A stretch of DNA of 64,000 bases from UBA7374 sp049890275 (GTDB taxonomy: Bacteria > Verrucomicrobiota > Verrucomicrobiia > Opitutales > Coraliomargaritaceae), in NCBI GenBank assembly GCA_049890275.1, contig JBMHBT010000002.1, forward strand, positions 1 to 64,000, written 5' to 3'. The position numbers and the translations under genes are program-made. The notes below the pieces were generated by a model. It made no database searches. It had not been told where the DNA came from and was given only the letters and a program-made list of their open reading frames with translations. This document shows positions 23,940-33,557 of this stretch, in pieces. Numbering within the stretch: the stretch's first letter is position 1; the number at the start of each line of letters is the position of its first letter.

Positions 23940-26324
23940 TCAGTAAGCGGCTGGTAACAAATCGGATGTTGTATCGAGACTAGCTCTTACATTTTGCGGA
24001 TCTTCTTCTAGGCGAATCCAATCAGCCATGATACGCCCCGTCTCGCGCAAGTGGATGTCGAAAGGTTTTTCTTCTTTTTCTGGATCGACTGCTTCAGAGG
24101 CATCCGCCTGTTCGGAATGATGGGCAAGTTCTTCTTCGTGGGCAGATTCCGTTTTTTCAATATTCGCCTTGGAGATCGCTTCCTGTTCCTCTGCTAGTTG
24201 CAGTCGAACCGGTTCGGAATTATAGGCGTATTGACGGAGGGCTTCATAGCTTTCATCCAGTCGCTCAACTTGTGCTTGTTCTTCTATTTGTCGATGGATG
24301 CGCTGATTCAGATTGAGTGAGATGTCCTTTTCCTCGATGCGTTTACGTCGCCAGGCAACTTGTTGTTCGAGAAAGACAAACTCCTCCATGCTTTCTTGGC
24401 GTTGTTCGCTTGCGTCACCTAACTGCTGGAGAAGGGTTGATTCCAACGGGCTGGAGATATTGAGACGGCTCCATTCATTTTCGCAATCGAGAGATTCAAT
24501 CGAGTCCCAAGGTAATGCGTGCGGCAAATCGGATTCGCCGATGGGGAGGTATTCATTGGCAGAATCGAGGACGATATCCGAGGGCACGCCGCGTAACTGA
24601 GTGGAGTGACCACCCGGAAGATAAAATTGTTTAATCGTTATTTTGGAAGCGACGGGTCGGGTTTGTTGGATGGATTGATTGAACCAGGAGAAGACGGGTC
24701 GATTACTCATGTGGTAGACTTCTTGTACTGTGCCTTTGCCATGGGTGGAGCTGTTTCCGACAATGAGGGCTCGGCCATGATCCTGTAGTGCGCCCGCGAC
24801 AATTTCAGAGGCAGAGGCGCTAAAGCGGGAGGTCAGTACGATGAGTGGACCACTCCAAAGCATTTTGGAATCACGGTCGGAGAGGACATCTGTGCGCCCA
24901 TCTTTGTCTCGTACCTGAACGACCGGGCCTTCCGGAATGAAGAGACCGGCTACGCGGACGGCTTCGTTGAGTAAACCACCACCGTTCATCCGCAGGTCAA
25001 GAATCAGCCCTTGGGCTTTCGCTTCCTTGAGTTTTACGATGAGTTCAGAGACATCTTGCGAAGTCGTAGTGAGAGACCCGCCTCCGATATTGCCGTAAAA
25101 AGAGGGCAGCTCAATCACGCCGACCGGGATCATTTCTCCGGAGGGCTGTGGGATTTGAATGAGTTTTCCGGTAGCCAAATTAGCCGTGAGTTTGACCTCT
25201 CCGCGAACGATTGTGATGTCCTTGCGCACGGAGGGGTCAGCCGCGTCTCCCGGATGGATCAGAAGTCGTACGATGGTATTCTTCTCGCCCTTGATTTTAC
25301 GCACAATATAACGAAGTTGCATATCGACAACATCTTCAAATTCGCCGTTTTTCCCTTGGGCGACTCCGAGGATTTGATCTTCAGCACCGAGTAAGCCGGA
25401 CTCCTCTGCAGGGCCGCCGGGAAGGATTTCTTTCACCGTACAGATGCCATCCTTGTCCTCCAGCATGGCACCAATCCCGACAAATGAGTTTTGTACGGAA
25501 GAGTTGAAGCTCTCCAGTGTATCCGAGGAGAGGAAGGAGGAGTGCGGGTCAAAAAGCTGGGTCATGGCATTGATGAATACCTCTTGTACTTCAGCGGCTT
25601 CCCGTTCCATATTTTGCCCAAGTTGTCGCTCGTAGCGGCGACGAATTTTGGCTCGTGCCTGATCGAGGGTGTCCTCGTAAAACGTTTTATCATTGAGAAG
25701 TCGACGGAGTTTTTCGGGGTCGAAATGGGGTTCGTCTAAAGAGGCATCCAGATTCTTTTTTGCTGCAGGCGTTTCGTCCGCCTCGCTTTCCGAAGCGAGA
25801 GAGAGTAGCTCGTTGAGCAATTGGTATTTGACCCGCTGTTCCCAGATACGATCCGCTACGAGATCGTTCTCGGGCCAGTCGACTTCTCGTCGATCCGGGG
25901 TAAAAGTTTCTTCTGCGGAGAATTCAATCGGCCCATCGAGGTATTTGTAGACCCAGTCAGTGCGTGCTTGGACTGCATCTTTATAAGTTTCGTAAATCTC
26001 AAAGGCGGCATAGAGGTTGCCTTTTTCAAAGAAGCCTTCGGTGGCGGATGCAAAGCGGAAGATGAAGTCGTCGACCTGAGGGCGGGTAAAGTGCATCTTC
26101 GAGTAGTCGAAGGATTTGATATAGGCTTCTATAATCTCCTGCCCGTCGAGCTGTTGCATGCTTTCGCGAAGGTAGTGGCGTGAGTGGATGGTATTGACGA
26201 CCCAGCGGGTTTGGGCAGCCATGTCTTTGCTCGGTTGAAGGCTGGCAGAGTCCGCAGCAAAAAGAGAAGAGGCAAGACCGAGGAGGGCAACCAGTCGGCA
26301 CAGTGATAGGGTTTTTAATTTCAT
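23940..26324 (-). CDS. prc: Carboxy-terminal processing protease (Prc/Tsp, family S41)
   Basis: This 794-residue periplasmic tail-specific protease begins with a signal peptide (LVALLGLASSLFAADS). An N-terminal helical Tsp domain and a PDZ domain (about residues 270-380, with VKEILPGGPAEESGLLGAEDQILGV) follow. The S41 catalytic core includes RMNGGG at 445-450 and the Ser/Lys dyad S504 (SASE) and K530 (GKGTVQ), aligning with E. coli Tsp S430, D441 (here D515) and K455. A glutamate-rich coiled C-terminal domain closes the protein. It overlaps the rhomboid gene by 4 bp (ATGA), so two proteases share a transcript. Confidence 0.95.
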   Translation of the reverse strand: MKLKTLSLCRLVALLGLASSLFAADSASLQPSKDMAAQTRWVVNTIHSRHYLRESMQQLDGQEIIEAYIKSFDYSKMHFTRPQVDDFIFRFASATEGFFEKGNLYAAFEIYETYKDAVQARTDWVYKYLDGPIEFSAEETFTPDRREVDWPENDLVADRIWEQRVKYQLLNELLSLASESEADETPAAKKNLDASLDEPHFDPEKLRRLLNDKTFYEDTLDQARAKIRRRYERQLGQNMEREAAEVQEVFINAMTQLFDPHSSFLSSDTLESFNSSVQNSFVGIGAMLEDKDGICTVKEILPGGPAEESGLLGAEDQILGVAQGKNGEFEDVVDMQLRYIVRKIKGEKNTIVRLLIHPGDAADPSVRKDITIVRGEVKLTANLATGKLIQIPQPSGEMIPVGVIELPSFYGNIGGGSLTTTSQDVSELIVKLKEAKAQGLILDLRMNGGGLLNEAVRVAGLFIPEGPVVQVRDKDGRTDVLSDRDSKMLWSGPLIVLTSRFSASASEIVAGALQDHGRALIVGNSSTHGKGTVQEVYHMSNRPVFSWFNQSIQQTRPVASKITIKQFYLPGGHSTQLRGVPSDIVLDSANEYLPIGESDLPHALPWDSIESLDCENEWSRLNISSPLESTLLQQLGDASEQRQESMEEFVFLEQQVAWRRKRIEEKDISLNLNQRIHRQIEEQAQVERLDESYEALRQYAYNSEPVRLQLAEEQEAISKANIEKTESAHEEELAHHSEQADASEAVDPEKEEKPFDIHLRETGRIMADWIRLEEDPQNVRASLDTTSDLLPAAY

Positions 26325-27259
26325 CGGCGGAGTAGTTCCTTGGCGCGGTCAAGGGTGCTTTTTTCTTCTTTGGTCAGTGATCCAAAGCCGGAAACATTTA
26401 TTTTATCAAGGATGCGGTCGACTTCGGCTTGAAGAGGATCACTGTTGTCTCGGTTTACGCTGTAGTCGAGTTTTCGAGTGCTTTTGTTGCGGCGCTTAAA
26501 CCAGGACGGTGGTTCAGCTGTAGTACGGACGGATGCTTGACTGAAACGCTTAAAGAAATCGAGCCCGTTGCCTTGGTAGATGAAGGAGTGAAAGAGAATG
26601 CCGCAGAGGAGGCCGCCCAAATGGGCGGAATGAGCAATATTGGTAGTTGCCGGACCATTGCCGAGTAGGGCAGGTAGTTCCCCGCCGAGAATTCCGGCAA
26701 CCGAGACCCCAAGGGTGATCCAAAAGACCCATTTCGGTTTGAGGGTAATGGGCAAAACAAAGAAGAGTAAAAGGGTAATGGGTTGCTCAGGCCGCAGCTT
26801 GCAGAAAAAAGCGAGGAGGGCGCAGATGCTGGCAGAGGCACCAACGACGGGGAAGCTATCGTTGAAGTGAAAGATGAGGTAGACAAAGGCACCGAACAAG
26901 GTGCCGCCGAAGTAGAGCACGAGAAATTGGGCACGCCCAATGAGTGGCTCCAGAATGCGTCCAAGAAAGAAGAGGCCCAGCATATTCCCCAGAATGTGCA
27001 TGAGCCCGTTGGTGCTATGCAGAAAAGTATAGGTCAGGGGTGTCCAGAGCTTCAGTTGACGGATGTGTTCTCCGCTCAGGGCGAATACTTCGGTTAAAAA
27101 ACTGTTTGTTCGATTGGGTAGTTGCCCGGGGAACAGAACGTTGAGCAGTTGCTGCAGGACAAAGACACCCACAGTAGCAAAAAGGAGCATCATGTAGGCG
27201 GAAGACTGCCCAGATTCCGGTTCGTTGCCTTGGTGCATGTATGGTCGGTCGTAAAGCAT
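26321..27259 (-). CDS. Rhomboid-family intramembrane serine protease
   Basis: This 312-residue polytopic protein has about six membrane helices. The rhomboid catalytic Ser is S142 in GASAS, the His is H213 in AHLGG, and HILGNM provides the conserved HxxxN motif of helix 2. Rhomboids cleave transmembrane helices of client proteins inside the membrane; the client here is unknown. The C-terminal cytosolic tail (about 60 residues) is charged and resembles the extra tail seen in many bacterial rhomboids. Start could also be the second Met eight residues in. Confidence 0.9.
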   Translation of the reverse strand: MLYDRPYMHQGNEPESGQSSAYMMLLFATVGVFVLQQLLNVLFPGQLPNRTNSFLTEVFALSGEHIRQLKLWTPLTYTFLHSTNGLMHILGNMLGLFFLGRILEPLIGRAQFLVLYFGGTLFGAFVYLIFHFNDSFPVVGASASICALLAFFCKLRPEQPITLLLFFVLPITLKPKWVFWITLGVSVAGILGGELPALLGNGPATTNIAHSAHLGGLLCGILFHSFIYQGNGLDFFKRFSQASVRTTAEPPSWFKRRNKSTRKLDYSVNRDNSDPLQAEVDRILDKINVSGFGSLTKEEKSTLDRAKELLRR

Positions 27260-27388
27260 GTGTCTATAAAAGTAGCAAGGATCCCTTGTTTGCCAAGCAT
27301 CGAGACCATTTCAACGGTGGCATGTTCCCAGTCGCTTCCTCTGCTTACGGCTTGACTCTGCTGGGAAATTGATAGCTTACATTAATCC

Positions 27389-27619
27389 ATGGCAGAAAAA
27401 GACGACAAATGGCCGGAAAACGTAGCGGGCAAGTTCTATGTGGACGAGCAGTGTATCGATTGTGACCTGTGCCGGGAAACAGCGCCGGATTTCTTCACTC
27501 GTAATGAAGATGGCGGTTACTCTTTTGTGCATGCACAGCCTAGCGCAGAGGAGGATGTAGCCCTTTGCATGGAGGCTTTGGAGGGTTGCCCGGTTGAAGC
27601 TATTGGGGAAGACGGATAA
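27389..27619 (+). CDS. Small 4Fe-4S (or 3Fe-4S) ferredoxin
   Basis: This 76-residue acidic ferredoxin binds one cluster through C22, C25 and C28 (CIDCDLC) and C67 (GCPVEAI). C60 (ALCME) is a further cysteine. The arrangement matches the single-cluster Pyrococcus/Thermotoga-type ferredoxins, which carry electrons at low potential in the cytosol. No oxidoreductase partner is adjacent. It converges on trkH with only 9 bp between stops. Confidence 0.93.
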   Translation: MAEKDDKWPENVAGKFYVDEQCIDCDLCRETAPDFFTRNEDGGYSFVHAQPSAEEDVALCMEALEGCPVEAIGEDG

Positions 27620-27628
27620 GGAATGCCT

Positions 27629-29101
27629 TTAGAATTTGCGCCAAGCCATTGGCGTAAAGAGAACGAGGACAGCGTACAGCTCAAGCCTGCCTAGCGTCAT
27701 GAGCAGAGACAGGTATAACTTAGTGGATCCACGGAGGAAATGAAAGTTGTCGTAGGGGCCGACTTGATCGAAGCCCGGACCGATATTGAAGAGAGTCGCC
27801 TGAACGCAGGAAAAGGTGCTGAGAAAGGTCAACTCCGGCTCATTCGCGGAAACAAATAACATGGAGAGGATTTGCAGGACGATCATCAGCATGAGGAAAA
27901 TAACGACGTTTTGAACGGCGCTTTCCCGCAGGGGCTTACCGCCCATGCGCATGGAGAGAGTTAAGTTTGGGCGCATTGCGTGGGCAACACTACGTAGGGA
28001 GCCCCGCATAGCGATGAGGATACGGATTACCTTGACCCCTCCGGCAGTGGATCCGGAGCATCCGCCGATGAACATTAAAGTGATGAGGAGCATCTTTGCA
28101 GGGGGGAGCCATGTTTCAAAATCGGTCGATGCATAGCCGGTTGTTGTCATGATGGAAACAGCCTGAAAGAGAGCGGTGCGGAGGCTGTCTGCAGTCGGCA
28201 GTTGGCCGGTTAACTCGACTAGATAAATCGTGAGCAGCAAAGTGCTGCCGAGGAGAATGGCATAGAACCAGTAGACTTCCTGGCCGTTGCGCAAAAGATG
28301 CCAACGGCGGGAGAACACACGTATAACAAAGAGAAAAGTCGTTGCGCTTAGGGCCATAAAGAGAATGGCAATCCATTCAATAAGAGGGCTTTGGAAGTGT
28401 TTAATGCTCTCGGCTTCGGTACTAAATCCACCTGTTGCAATCGTTGTCATGGAGTGATTGACGGCTTGAAACCAAGTCATGCCTGCGAGTTTATAGGCAA
28501 TCGCACAGACGGATGAGATGGCCAAATAGTAGAGCATGAGAATGACCGCTCCATGCTGGATGCGTCCTTGATCAAAATCTGCAGCAGAACCGGAGGATTC
28601 ACTACTGAAGAGGATCTTTGCGCCGGCGCCGAGGGAGGAGAGCAGGGCGACGAAGAAAACAACAACCCCCAAGCCTCCCATCCATTGGCTGAGGGAGCGC
28701 CAGAAAAGTAAGCTGGCGGGGAATTCATGGAAATGATTGAAGGCAGTGGCTCCGGTGGTGGTGAGCCCAGAGCTGCATTCAAAGACAGCATCGGAGAAAG
28801 AGCAGTCTTCGACGATGAGGAGGTAGGGGATGGCACCAATAAAGGTAGCGAGTAACCAAGAAAGGCCGATCAGGCAAAGCGCTTCCCTTCGGAACATCCG
28901 ATCCCGACTATTGCGCCCCAGATAATGAAAAAGCCCGGAGAGCAGCAAGGAGACGACCACACAAATGAGAAAGGCCTGGCAGGAGCGATTTTCAAATAGT
29001 GCCTCTCCGTTGAGTAAACCGACGAGGATACAAAGGCTGAAGGCTCCTGCGAGTACGAGGAGTACCTTACCCAGCATTTTAAAAAGGATTCCGGCGTTCA
29101 C
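27629..29101 (-). CDS. trkH: TrkH, potassium uptake channel subunit
   Basis: This 490-residue membrane protein has the repeated M1-P-M2 architecture. The first selectivity-filter block is SSGLTTTGAT, with further TTGG/TTTGYA-type loops (MTTIATGGFS, IMTTTGYASTD) and the final NIGPGF. TrkH passes K+ into the cell when gated by the RCK protein TrkA, whose gene lies 42 bp upstream on the same strand. The length is that of full TrkH. Confidence 0.95.
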   Translation of the reverse strand: MNAGILFKMLGKVLLVLAGAFSLCILVGLLNGEALFENRSCQAFLICVVVSLLLSGLFHYLGRNSRDRMFRREALCLIGLSWLLATFIGAIPYLLIVEDCSFSDAVFECSSGLTTTGATAFNHFHEFPASLLFWRSLSQWMGGLGVVVFFVALLSSLGAGAKILFSSESSGSAADFDQGRIQHGAVILMLYYLAISSVCAIAYKLAGMTWFQAVNHSMTTIATGGFSTEAESIKHFQSPLIEWIAILFMALSATTFLFVIRVFSRRWHLLRNGQEVYWFYAILLGSTLLLTIYLVELTGQLPTADSLRTALFQAVSIMTTTGYASTDFETWLPPAKMLLITLMFIGGCSGSTAGGVKVIRILIAMRGSLRSVAHAMRPNLTLSMRMGGKPLRESAVQNVVIFLMLMIVLQILSMLFVSANEPELTFLSTFSCVQATLFNIGPGFDQVGPYDNFHFLRGSTKLYLSLLMTLGRLELYAVLVLFTPMAWRKF

Positions 29102-29143
29102 TGAAGCGTCTGGTTTATGGGTGTCGGTACTTGCCTCGTCTAC

Positions 29144-30490
29144 CTAGATGAGCTTGGAGAGGAGCGCTTTTTTTTCAGATTGATCGACGAGGACGAGCAC
29201 ACGGTCACCTGCCAGCAGTGTGTCTTCAGCGGTGGGCACACTGGCTTTGAACTTGTGCTGGATGGCAACAAAAAGGCTGCTGCGGGGGAGCCGGATATCT
29301 TTCACTCGTTTGCCTACGACCGGACTGGAGTGTTCAATTTTGACTTCGAGGATGCGACCACCATCCGGTAGTTCTGCCAGAGTCGCAGCCGTTTCTGTGG
29401 AAAGGCTGCGTAGCATGAAGTCAGCCGTGGCTCGTCGGGGGGAGACAACCATTTCAATTCCAAGGATGGTCTTCAGGATTCCTTCCAGTTGCTCATAGTC
29501 GCCCTTGTTGACGACAAGCTGGACGTGTTCGGCGCCGAGTTTTGTGGCTTGCAGGCAAGTGAGGATATTTTCCTCGTCGTCTTTTGTGCAGGCGACAAAG
29601 TAATCGGCTTCTGAAATTTGTTCTTCCTCCAGCAAACGCAGTGACGTCCCGTCCCCGCAGATCACATCCACGTGAGGGAATCGCTCGGCGATCTGTTGAC
29701 AGCGTGCAGGGTCTTTTTCCAAGACACGAATACGGAAGCGCGGGTTGGTCAATAGACGCATCAGGCTGATGGCCGTCTCAGTTCCACCAAAGAGTACGAC
29801 GCGCACTTCTTTACTTTTATTTTTTGGGTCAAAGCGCTCTCTGAGACTGAACAGTGCGTCCGGATAGCCGAAGAGGGTAACGCGATCACCTTCTTCTAAG
29901 ATCGTTTCCGCCCCTGCAATTTCACCTTGTCCTTCGCGTTGCACGTAACCAATACGGACTTTGGGGTCGAGTTTGAGTTGTTTGAGTTGCTGACCAATGA
30001 GGCGAGAACCGGCGGCGACTCGCTGCTGTTGGAACTCAATCTGCCCGCGTGCGAAGTTTTCGACGGCAACATTGCCAGGGTTTCGAATCGCTTTGGCCAA
30101 TTCAACGGCGCAGATGGCTTCCGGGTTTACGAGAAGATCAATTCCAAAGTGGAGTTGGTAGTTGATCACCGAGTTATCGCTGTAGGTTTCGTCATGGATA
30201 CGCGCGAAGGTATTCTTTGCCCCGAGTCCTTTGGCCAATGAACAAGAAATGAGGTTTGTTCGATCATCGCTCGTCATGGCCAAAAAGGCATCGCAACGGG
30301 CAACATCAAGGTCAACCAACTGGCGTGCCGAACTACCGTTGCCCCGAACGATACGGGCATTTTGTTCTTCGTCGAGCTGGGCTGCACGCTGCTCGGATTG
30401 TTCGACAACAGTCACGTCATGCCCCTCGTTTGAGAGCTTGTCGCAAAGGTTGTGGCCGACTTCGCCGGCCCCTACAATGATGACTTTCAT
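29144..30490 (-). CDS. trkA: TrkA, NAD-binding regulator of Trk potassium uptake
   Basis: This 448-residue cytosolic protein is built of two tandem RCK units, each with a Rossmann domain and a TrkA_C domain. The first unit starts MKVIIVGAGEVGHNLCDKL, with the second Rossmann GxGxxG-like stretch at VVLFGGTETAIS (weaker, GGTETA) in the second half. It gates TrkH in response to nucleotides. It is the upstream gene of the trkA-trkH pair, and the ATG has no Shine-Dalgarno sequence. Confidence 0.94.
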   Translation of the reverse strand: MKVIIVGAGEVGHNLCDKLSNEGHDVTVVEQSEQRAAQLDEEQNARIVRGNGSSARQLVDLDVARCDAFLAMTSDDRTNLISCSLAKGLGAKNTFARIHDETYSDNSVINYQLHFGIDLLVNPEAICAVELAKAIRNPGNVAVENFARGQIEFQQQRVAAGSRLIGQQLKQLKLDPKVRIGYVQREGQGEIAGAETILEEGDRVTLFGYPDALFSLRERFDPKNKSKEVRVVLFGGTETAISLMRLLTNPRFRIRVLEKDPARCQQIAERFPHVDVICGDGTSLRLLEEEQISEADYFVACTKDDEENILTCLQATKLGAEHVQLVVNKGDYEQLEGILKTILGIEMVVSPRRATADFMLRSLSTETAATLAELPDGGRILEVKIEHSSPVVGKRVKDIRLPRSSLFVAIQHKFKASVPTAEDTLLAGDRVLVLVDQSEKKALLSKLI

Positions 30491-30550
30491 AAGAAAATGA
30501 AGCTTGCATAGTGACGTCCTATGCGGGGATTTCCAGAAGTTTCTTGCTTC

Positions 30551-31477
30551 TTATAAAAGGGCGACTTCGACCGAAAAAGTGGCGGATGATTGGGGTGAAA
30601 CGAAATGGAGACCGTGTCCATGTGTTGGGGCGTTGGGTGGCCCCATCCAGGGCTCAACACAATAAAAGGGGCTATCCGGGTTTTCCGTCCAGAGTACAAA
30701 TGCGTTCCAAGTCGAAAAGGTTTCCGCAGTATCGAGTAGGCGAATACCGACTTTTTCTTCGCCACTACGCGGGCCAAAGGTGGTTTGCCCGCTTTTTAGC
30801 TTCGTGTAGATGCGATCCGATACATGGGGTGAGCCGAAGGAAGCATCCATTTCCCAGCCTTTTTCCTCGGGGAGTAGCTTACCATCGGGGGCGTGGGTGA
30901 AGCATTTGCGTGCGGGGATTTCAAATTCGTAGTCGTCGCGGCTCAACCCATCATGCCAGGGAATGGTAAAGTAGAAGTGGTGTCCGGCTGACCAGGGGAT
31001 GGGCTCATCGCCGAGGTTTTCAAGAGTCAGGTAGGCGCGGAGGGAAATATCGGAAAATTCATACCGTACACTAAAACGATAATCAAATGGGTATGCTTCC
31101 GCATCTTCCGGACGTGGACGTAGTTCGGCGGTAAAACCGTAATCTGTAGACTGGATCAGCTCAAAGAATCCGTCGCGGGCAAAGCCATGTCGCGGCATCG
31201 GACGAATAGTGCCGTCGGGGGCTTTCCATTGACCGACTTGGTTGTCCTGGTAGGTGCGTGCGGCAAAGGGGAAGAGGATCGGATTCCCGCCGCGAACGGT
31301 AGCCAGATTCGACAGATCAGCATCTTCCGGCCAGTGAATAATATCGCGGACAGATCCATCGGGCATTCGCAGGGACCAGTTCATTAAGCGGGCTCCGGTT
31401 TCGGGTCGCGCGAGAAAGGTTGAGGGGCCGCATTGCCAGCGGTGGAGTTGCACGCCTTGGTAGTCCACGATTTCCAT
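30551..31477 (-). CDS. Aldose 1-epimerase family protein (galactose mutarotase-like)
   Basis: This is a 308-residue protein of the galactose mutarotase fold. Visible family features are the N-terminal GARLMNWSLRMPDGSVRDI, RGGNPILFPFAAR (binding-site Arg/Pro), RHGFARDG with the catalytic His equivalent, and the C-terminal YCVEPWMGPPNAP. The FCVEPW-like ending fits glucose-6-phosphate 1-epimerase/YeaD-type or plain aldose epimerases; the sugar is uncertain. The ATG at 31477 is preferred to the upstream frame start at 31663. A tandem repeat (two CCGATAAAAAA copies on this strand) sits in the leader 3 nt before the start. Confidence 0.86.
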   Translation of the reverse strand: MEIVDYQGVQLHRWQCGPSTFLARPETGARLMNWSLRMPDGSVRDIIHWPEDADLSNLATVRGGNPILFPFAARTYQDNQVGQWKAPDGTIRPMPRHGFARDGFFELIQSTDYGFTAELRPRPEDAEAYPFDYRFSVRYEFSDISLRAYLTLENLGDEPIPWSAGHHFYFTIPWHDGLSRDDYEFEIPARKCFTHAPDGKLLPEEKGWEMDASFGSPHVSDRIYTKLKSGQTTFGPRSGEEKVGIRLLDTAETFSTWNAFVLWTENPDSPFYCVEPWMGPPNAPTHGHGLHFVSPQSSATFSVEVALL

Positions 31478-31605
31478 TCCTTTTTTATCGGGATTTTTTA
31501 TCGGAATGAAAAGACAGAAAGTATTGGTTCGCTGCGTTTGTGTGAAGCGAAGGAAGGCTCGGGTAGGCTTGCTTTCCGAGACGGTCTGACCATAGTGCTT
31601 GCATA

Positions 31606-33096
31606 ATGGATTCCATACGAAGTTTCTTGGCGATCTTGTTTCTTTCCATCGGGGTGACTTCATGTTTGCAAGCGGAGGATGCCCCGAAGCCCGATGCGAT
31701 CGAAGAAGAGCCTACAGAATCCGCGCTGACTGCGCCCCCCCTTGCTGTAGCGTCGAAGGACGGCGTGGTGGATGTTTATGTGATTCCAATCGAAGGGCCG
31801 ATTAGTCAGCCGAATCTATTTATTTTGCGAAGAGCGTTGAAGGAGGCGATCGCCAATAATGTGGAGATGGTCATACTGAACATGGATACTCCAGGGGGCC
31901 GAGTGGATATTTGTTTGGAGATGATGGAAATGCTGGATCGTTTTGAGGGGCTTACGGCAACCTACGTGAACGTGGATGCGATTTCTGCGGGTTCTTTCAT
32001 CGCCGCAGCTACGAAGGAAATTTATTTCGCGCCCCGGGGAACGATTGGAGCTTCTGCCGTAATTCAAGGTACGGGTGAGGATGTGCCGGAAACGGCCCGC
32101 CTCAAAATTGAGAGTTACTTGCGTGCGAAGATACGGGTGATCAGCAAAGAGGATCCGCTTCGGGGTGAGGTGATCCGTGCGATGCTGGATAAAGACTACG
32201 AGCTCAAGGTTGGCGATGAAGTGATCAAGCCTGTTGGCGAGTTACTGACCTTAACTGCAGACGAGGCGGTGCTGGAATACGGCGATCCGCCGCGCCCATT
32301 GCTGGGTGCGGGAATTTTTGAAAACATAGATGATTTGTTGGAAACGCGCATCGGTGAGGGAACGTATGTGGTGAAGGATTTTGAGATCACCTATTCTGAA
32401 GTCATCGCGAAATGGATGGACGGGTTTGCGCCTGCCTTAATGGGAATCGGCCTATTGTTATTATTTATAGAGTTTAAGACGCCGGGGTTTGGGATTTTCG
32501 GAATCGGGGGGATTGGCTTGATCGCGTTGTTTTTTATTAGTCAGTATGTTGCCGGTATGGCAGGAAATGAGGCGGTCATCTTTTTTCTTTTGGGTGTCGT
32601 TCTTGTCTTAGCCGAGCTGCTCTTTTTTCCGGGCATTCTCTTTTTGGCGATTCCGGGCCTCCTTTTGATGTTGGGCTCCTTATTGTGGGCGATGGTGGAT
32701 TTTTGGCCGGGCGGTACCGGCACTCTTTCCGGGGATTTATTCATTGAGCCGGCGGTCGATCTTATTTTCGGACTGTCGATTGCAGTTCTCGGAGCGATTG
32801 TTCTGGGGCGTCTGCTCAAGGGCTCGGTAGTGGAGAGTGCGCTCGTTTTATCCAGTACCGTTGGTGGGTTGGAAAAGCCGGTCGAATTCCCGCAGGAAGA
32901 AGAGAGCAAGGAAGAGTTTCCCGTTTTGGGTGCTAGGGGCATTGCCCTGACACCGCTCCATCCAGCCGGCCTTGTGGAGGTGGATGGCCAGCGCTATGAG
33001 GCGCGCTGTGAGGTTGGAATCATTGACCGAGGATCTGCGCTTCGTGTTGTTGGTCAAGAGGACTTCAATCTCTTAGTGGAGGAGGTGGAAGCGTGA
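31606..33096 (+). CDS. Long NfeD-type membrane-bound ClpP-class serine protease
   Basis: This is a 496-residue protein with signal peptide (FLAILFLSIGVTSCLQA). Residues of about 50-230 form the ClpP-like domain, with the NMDTPGGRV motif, the catalytic Ser in AISAGS (S127) and the candidate base K167. Four or five membrane helices follow, then an OB-fold NfeD domain at the C-terminus. Homologues partner with flotillins/stomatins. The last bases overlap the next gene (GTGA), giving a nfeD-nfeD-floA unit. Confidence 0.92.
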   Translation: MDSIRSFLAILFLSIGVTSCLQAEDAPKPDAIEEEPTESALTAPPLAVASKDGVVDVYVIPIEGPISQPNLFILRRALKEAIANNVEMVILNMDTPGGRVDICLEMMEMLDRFEGLTATYVNVDAISAGSFIAAATKEIYFAPRGTIGASAVIQGTGEDVPETARLKIESYLRAKIRVISKEDPLRGEVIRAMLDKDYELKVGDEVIKPVGELLTLTADEAVLEYGDPPRPLLGAGIFENIDDLLETRIGEGTYVVKDFEITYSEVIAKWMDGFAPALMGIGLLLLFIEFKTPGFGIFGIGGIGLIALFFISQYVAGMAGNEAVIFFLLGVVLVLAELLFFPGILFLAIPGLLLMLGSLLWAMVDFWPGGTGTLSGDLFIEPAVDLIFGLSIAVLGAIVLGRLLKGSVVESALVLSSTVGGLEKPVEFPQEEESKEEFPVLGARGIALTPLHPAGLVEVDGQRYEARCEVGIIDRGSALRVVGQEDFNLLVEEVEA

Positions 33097-33557
33097 GCCT
33101 AATTGCGGGATTGGTTCTGGCGGTTCTTTTGTTAGTTGCTCTGGAGGTCTTTGTGCCGGGTGGAATTCTTGGTGTTTGTGCCGTTGTCTGTCTTTTGGTC
33201 GCTTCGTATTTGTGTTATACGGAGTATGGTTTTTTGCCGGCGGTACTATTGTTTGTGGCAACCGCCAGCGCAGCCCTGATTTTGGCCATTGTACAGTTCC
33301 GTTGGTGGATAAAGTCGCCCGCGGGTCGCGGGCTCTTTCTTCGGGCTGTTGTCGGCAGGCCGTCTTCTGCTACTTCTGAAGAGGACGCAATAATTGGCCG
33401 CAGCTGTGAAACATTGACGCGACTGAATCCCTCTGGCAGGGTTTCCTTTGATGGTGTTAGCTATGAAGCTTACTCACGCGACGGTTATGTCGAAGCACAC
33501 GCAAGCGTGCGCATCGTAGGCCGTGATTCTTTTAAATTAATTATTCAAAAAACATGA
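33093..33557 (+). CDS. Short NfeD-like protein (membrane plus OB fold)
   Basis: This 154-residue protein has two N-terminal membrane segments (LIAGLVLAVLLLVALEVFVPGG, then the ASAALILAIVQF region) and a C-terminal small beta-barrel resembling the OB-fold of NfeD family proteins (GRSCETLTRLNPSGRVSFDG...VRIVGRDSFKLII). The protease domain of the long form is missing. The start is GTG at 33093, overlapping the upstream stop by 4 bp. This is the second half of a split or duplicated NfeD system next to floA. Confidence 0.85.
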   Translation: MSLIAGLVLAVLLLVALEVFVPGGILGVCAVVCLLVASYLCYTEYGFLPAVLLFVATASAALILAIVQFRWWIKSPAGRGLFLRAVVGRPSSATSEEDAIIGRSCETLTRLNPSGRVSFDGVSYEAYSRDGYVEAHASVRIVGRDSFKLIIQKT

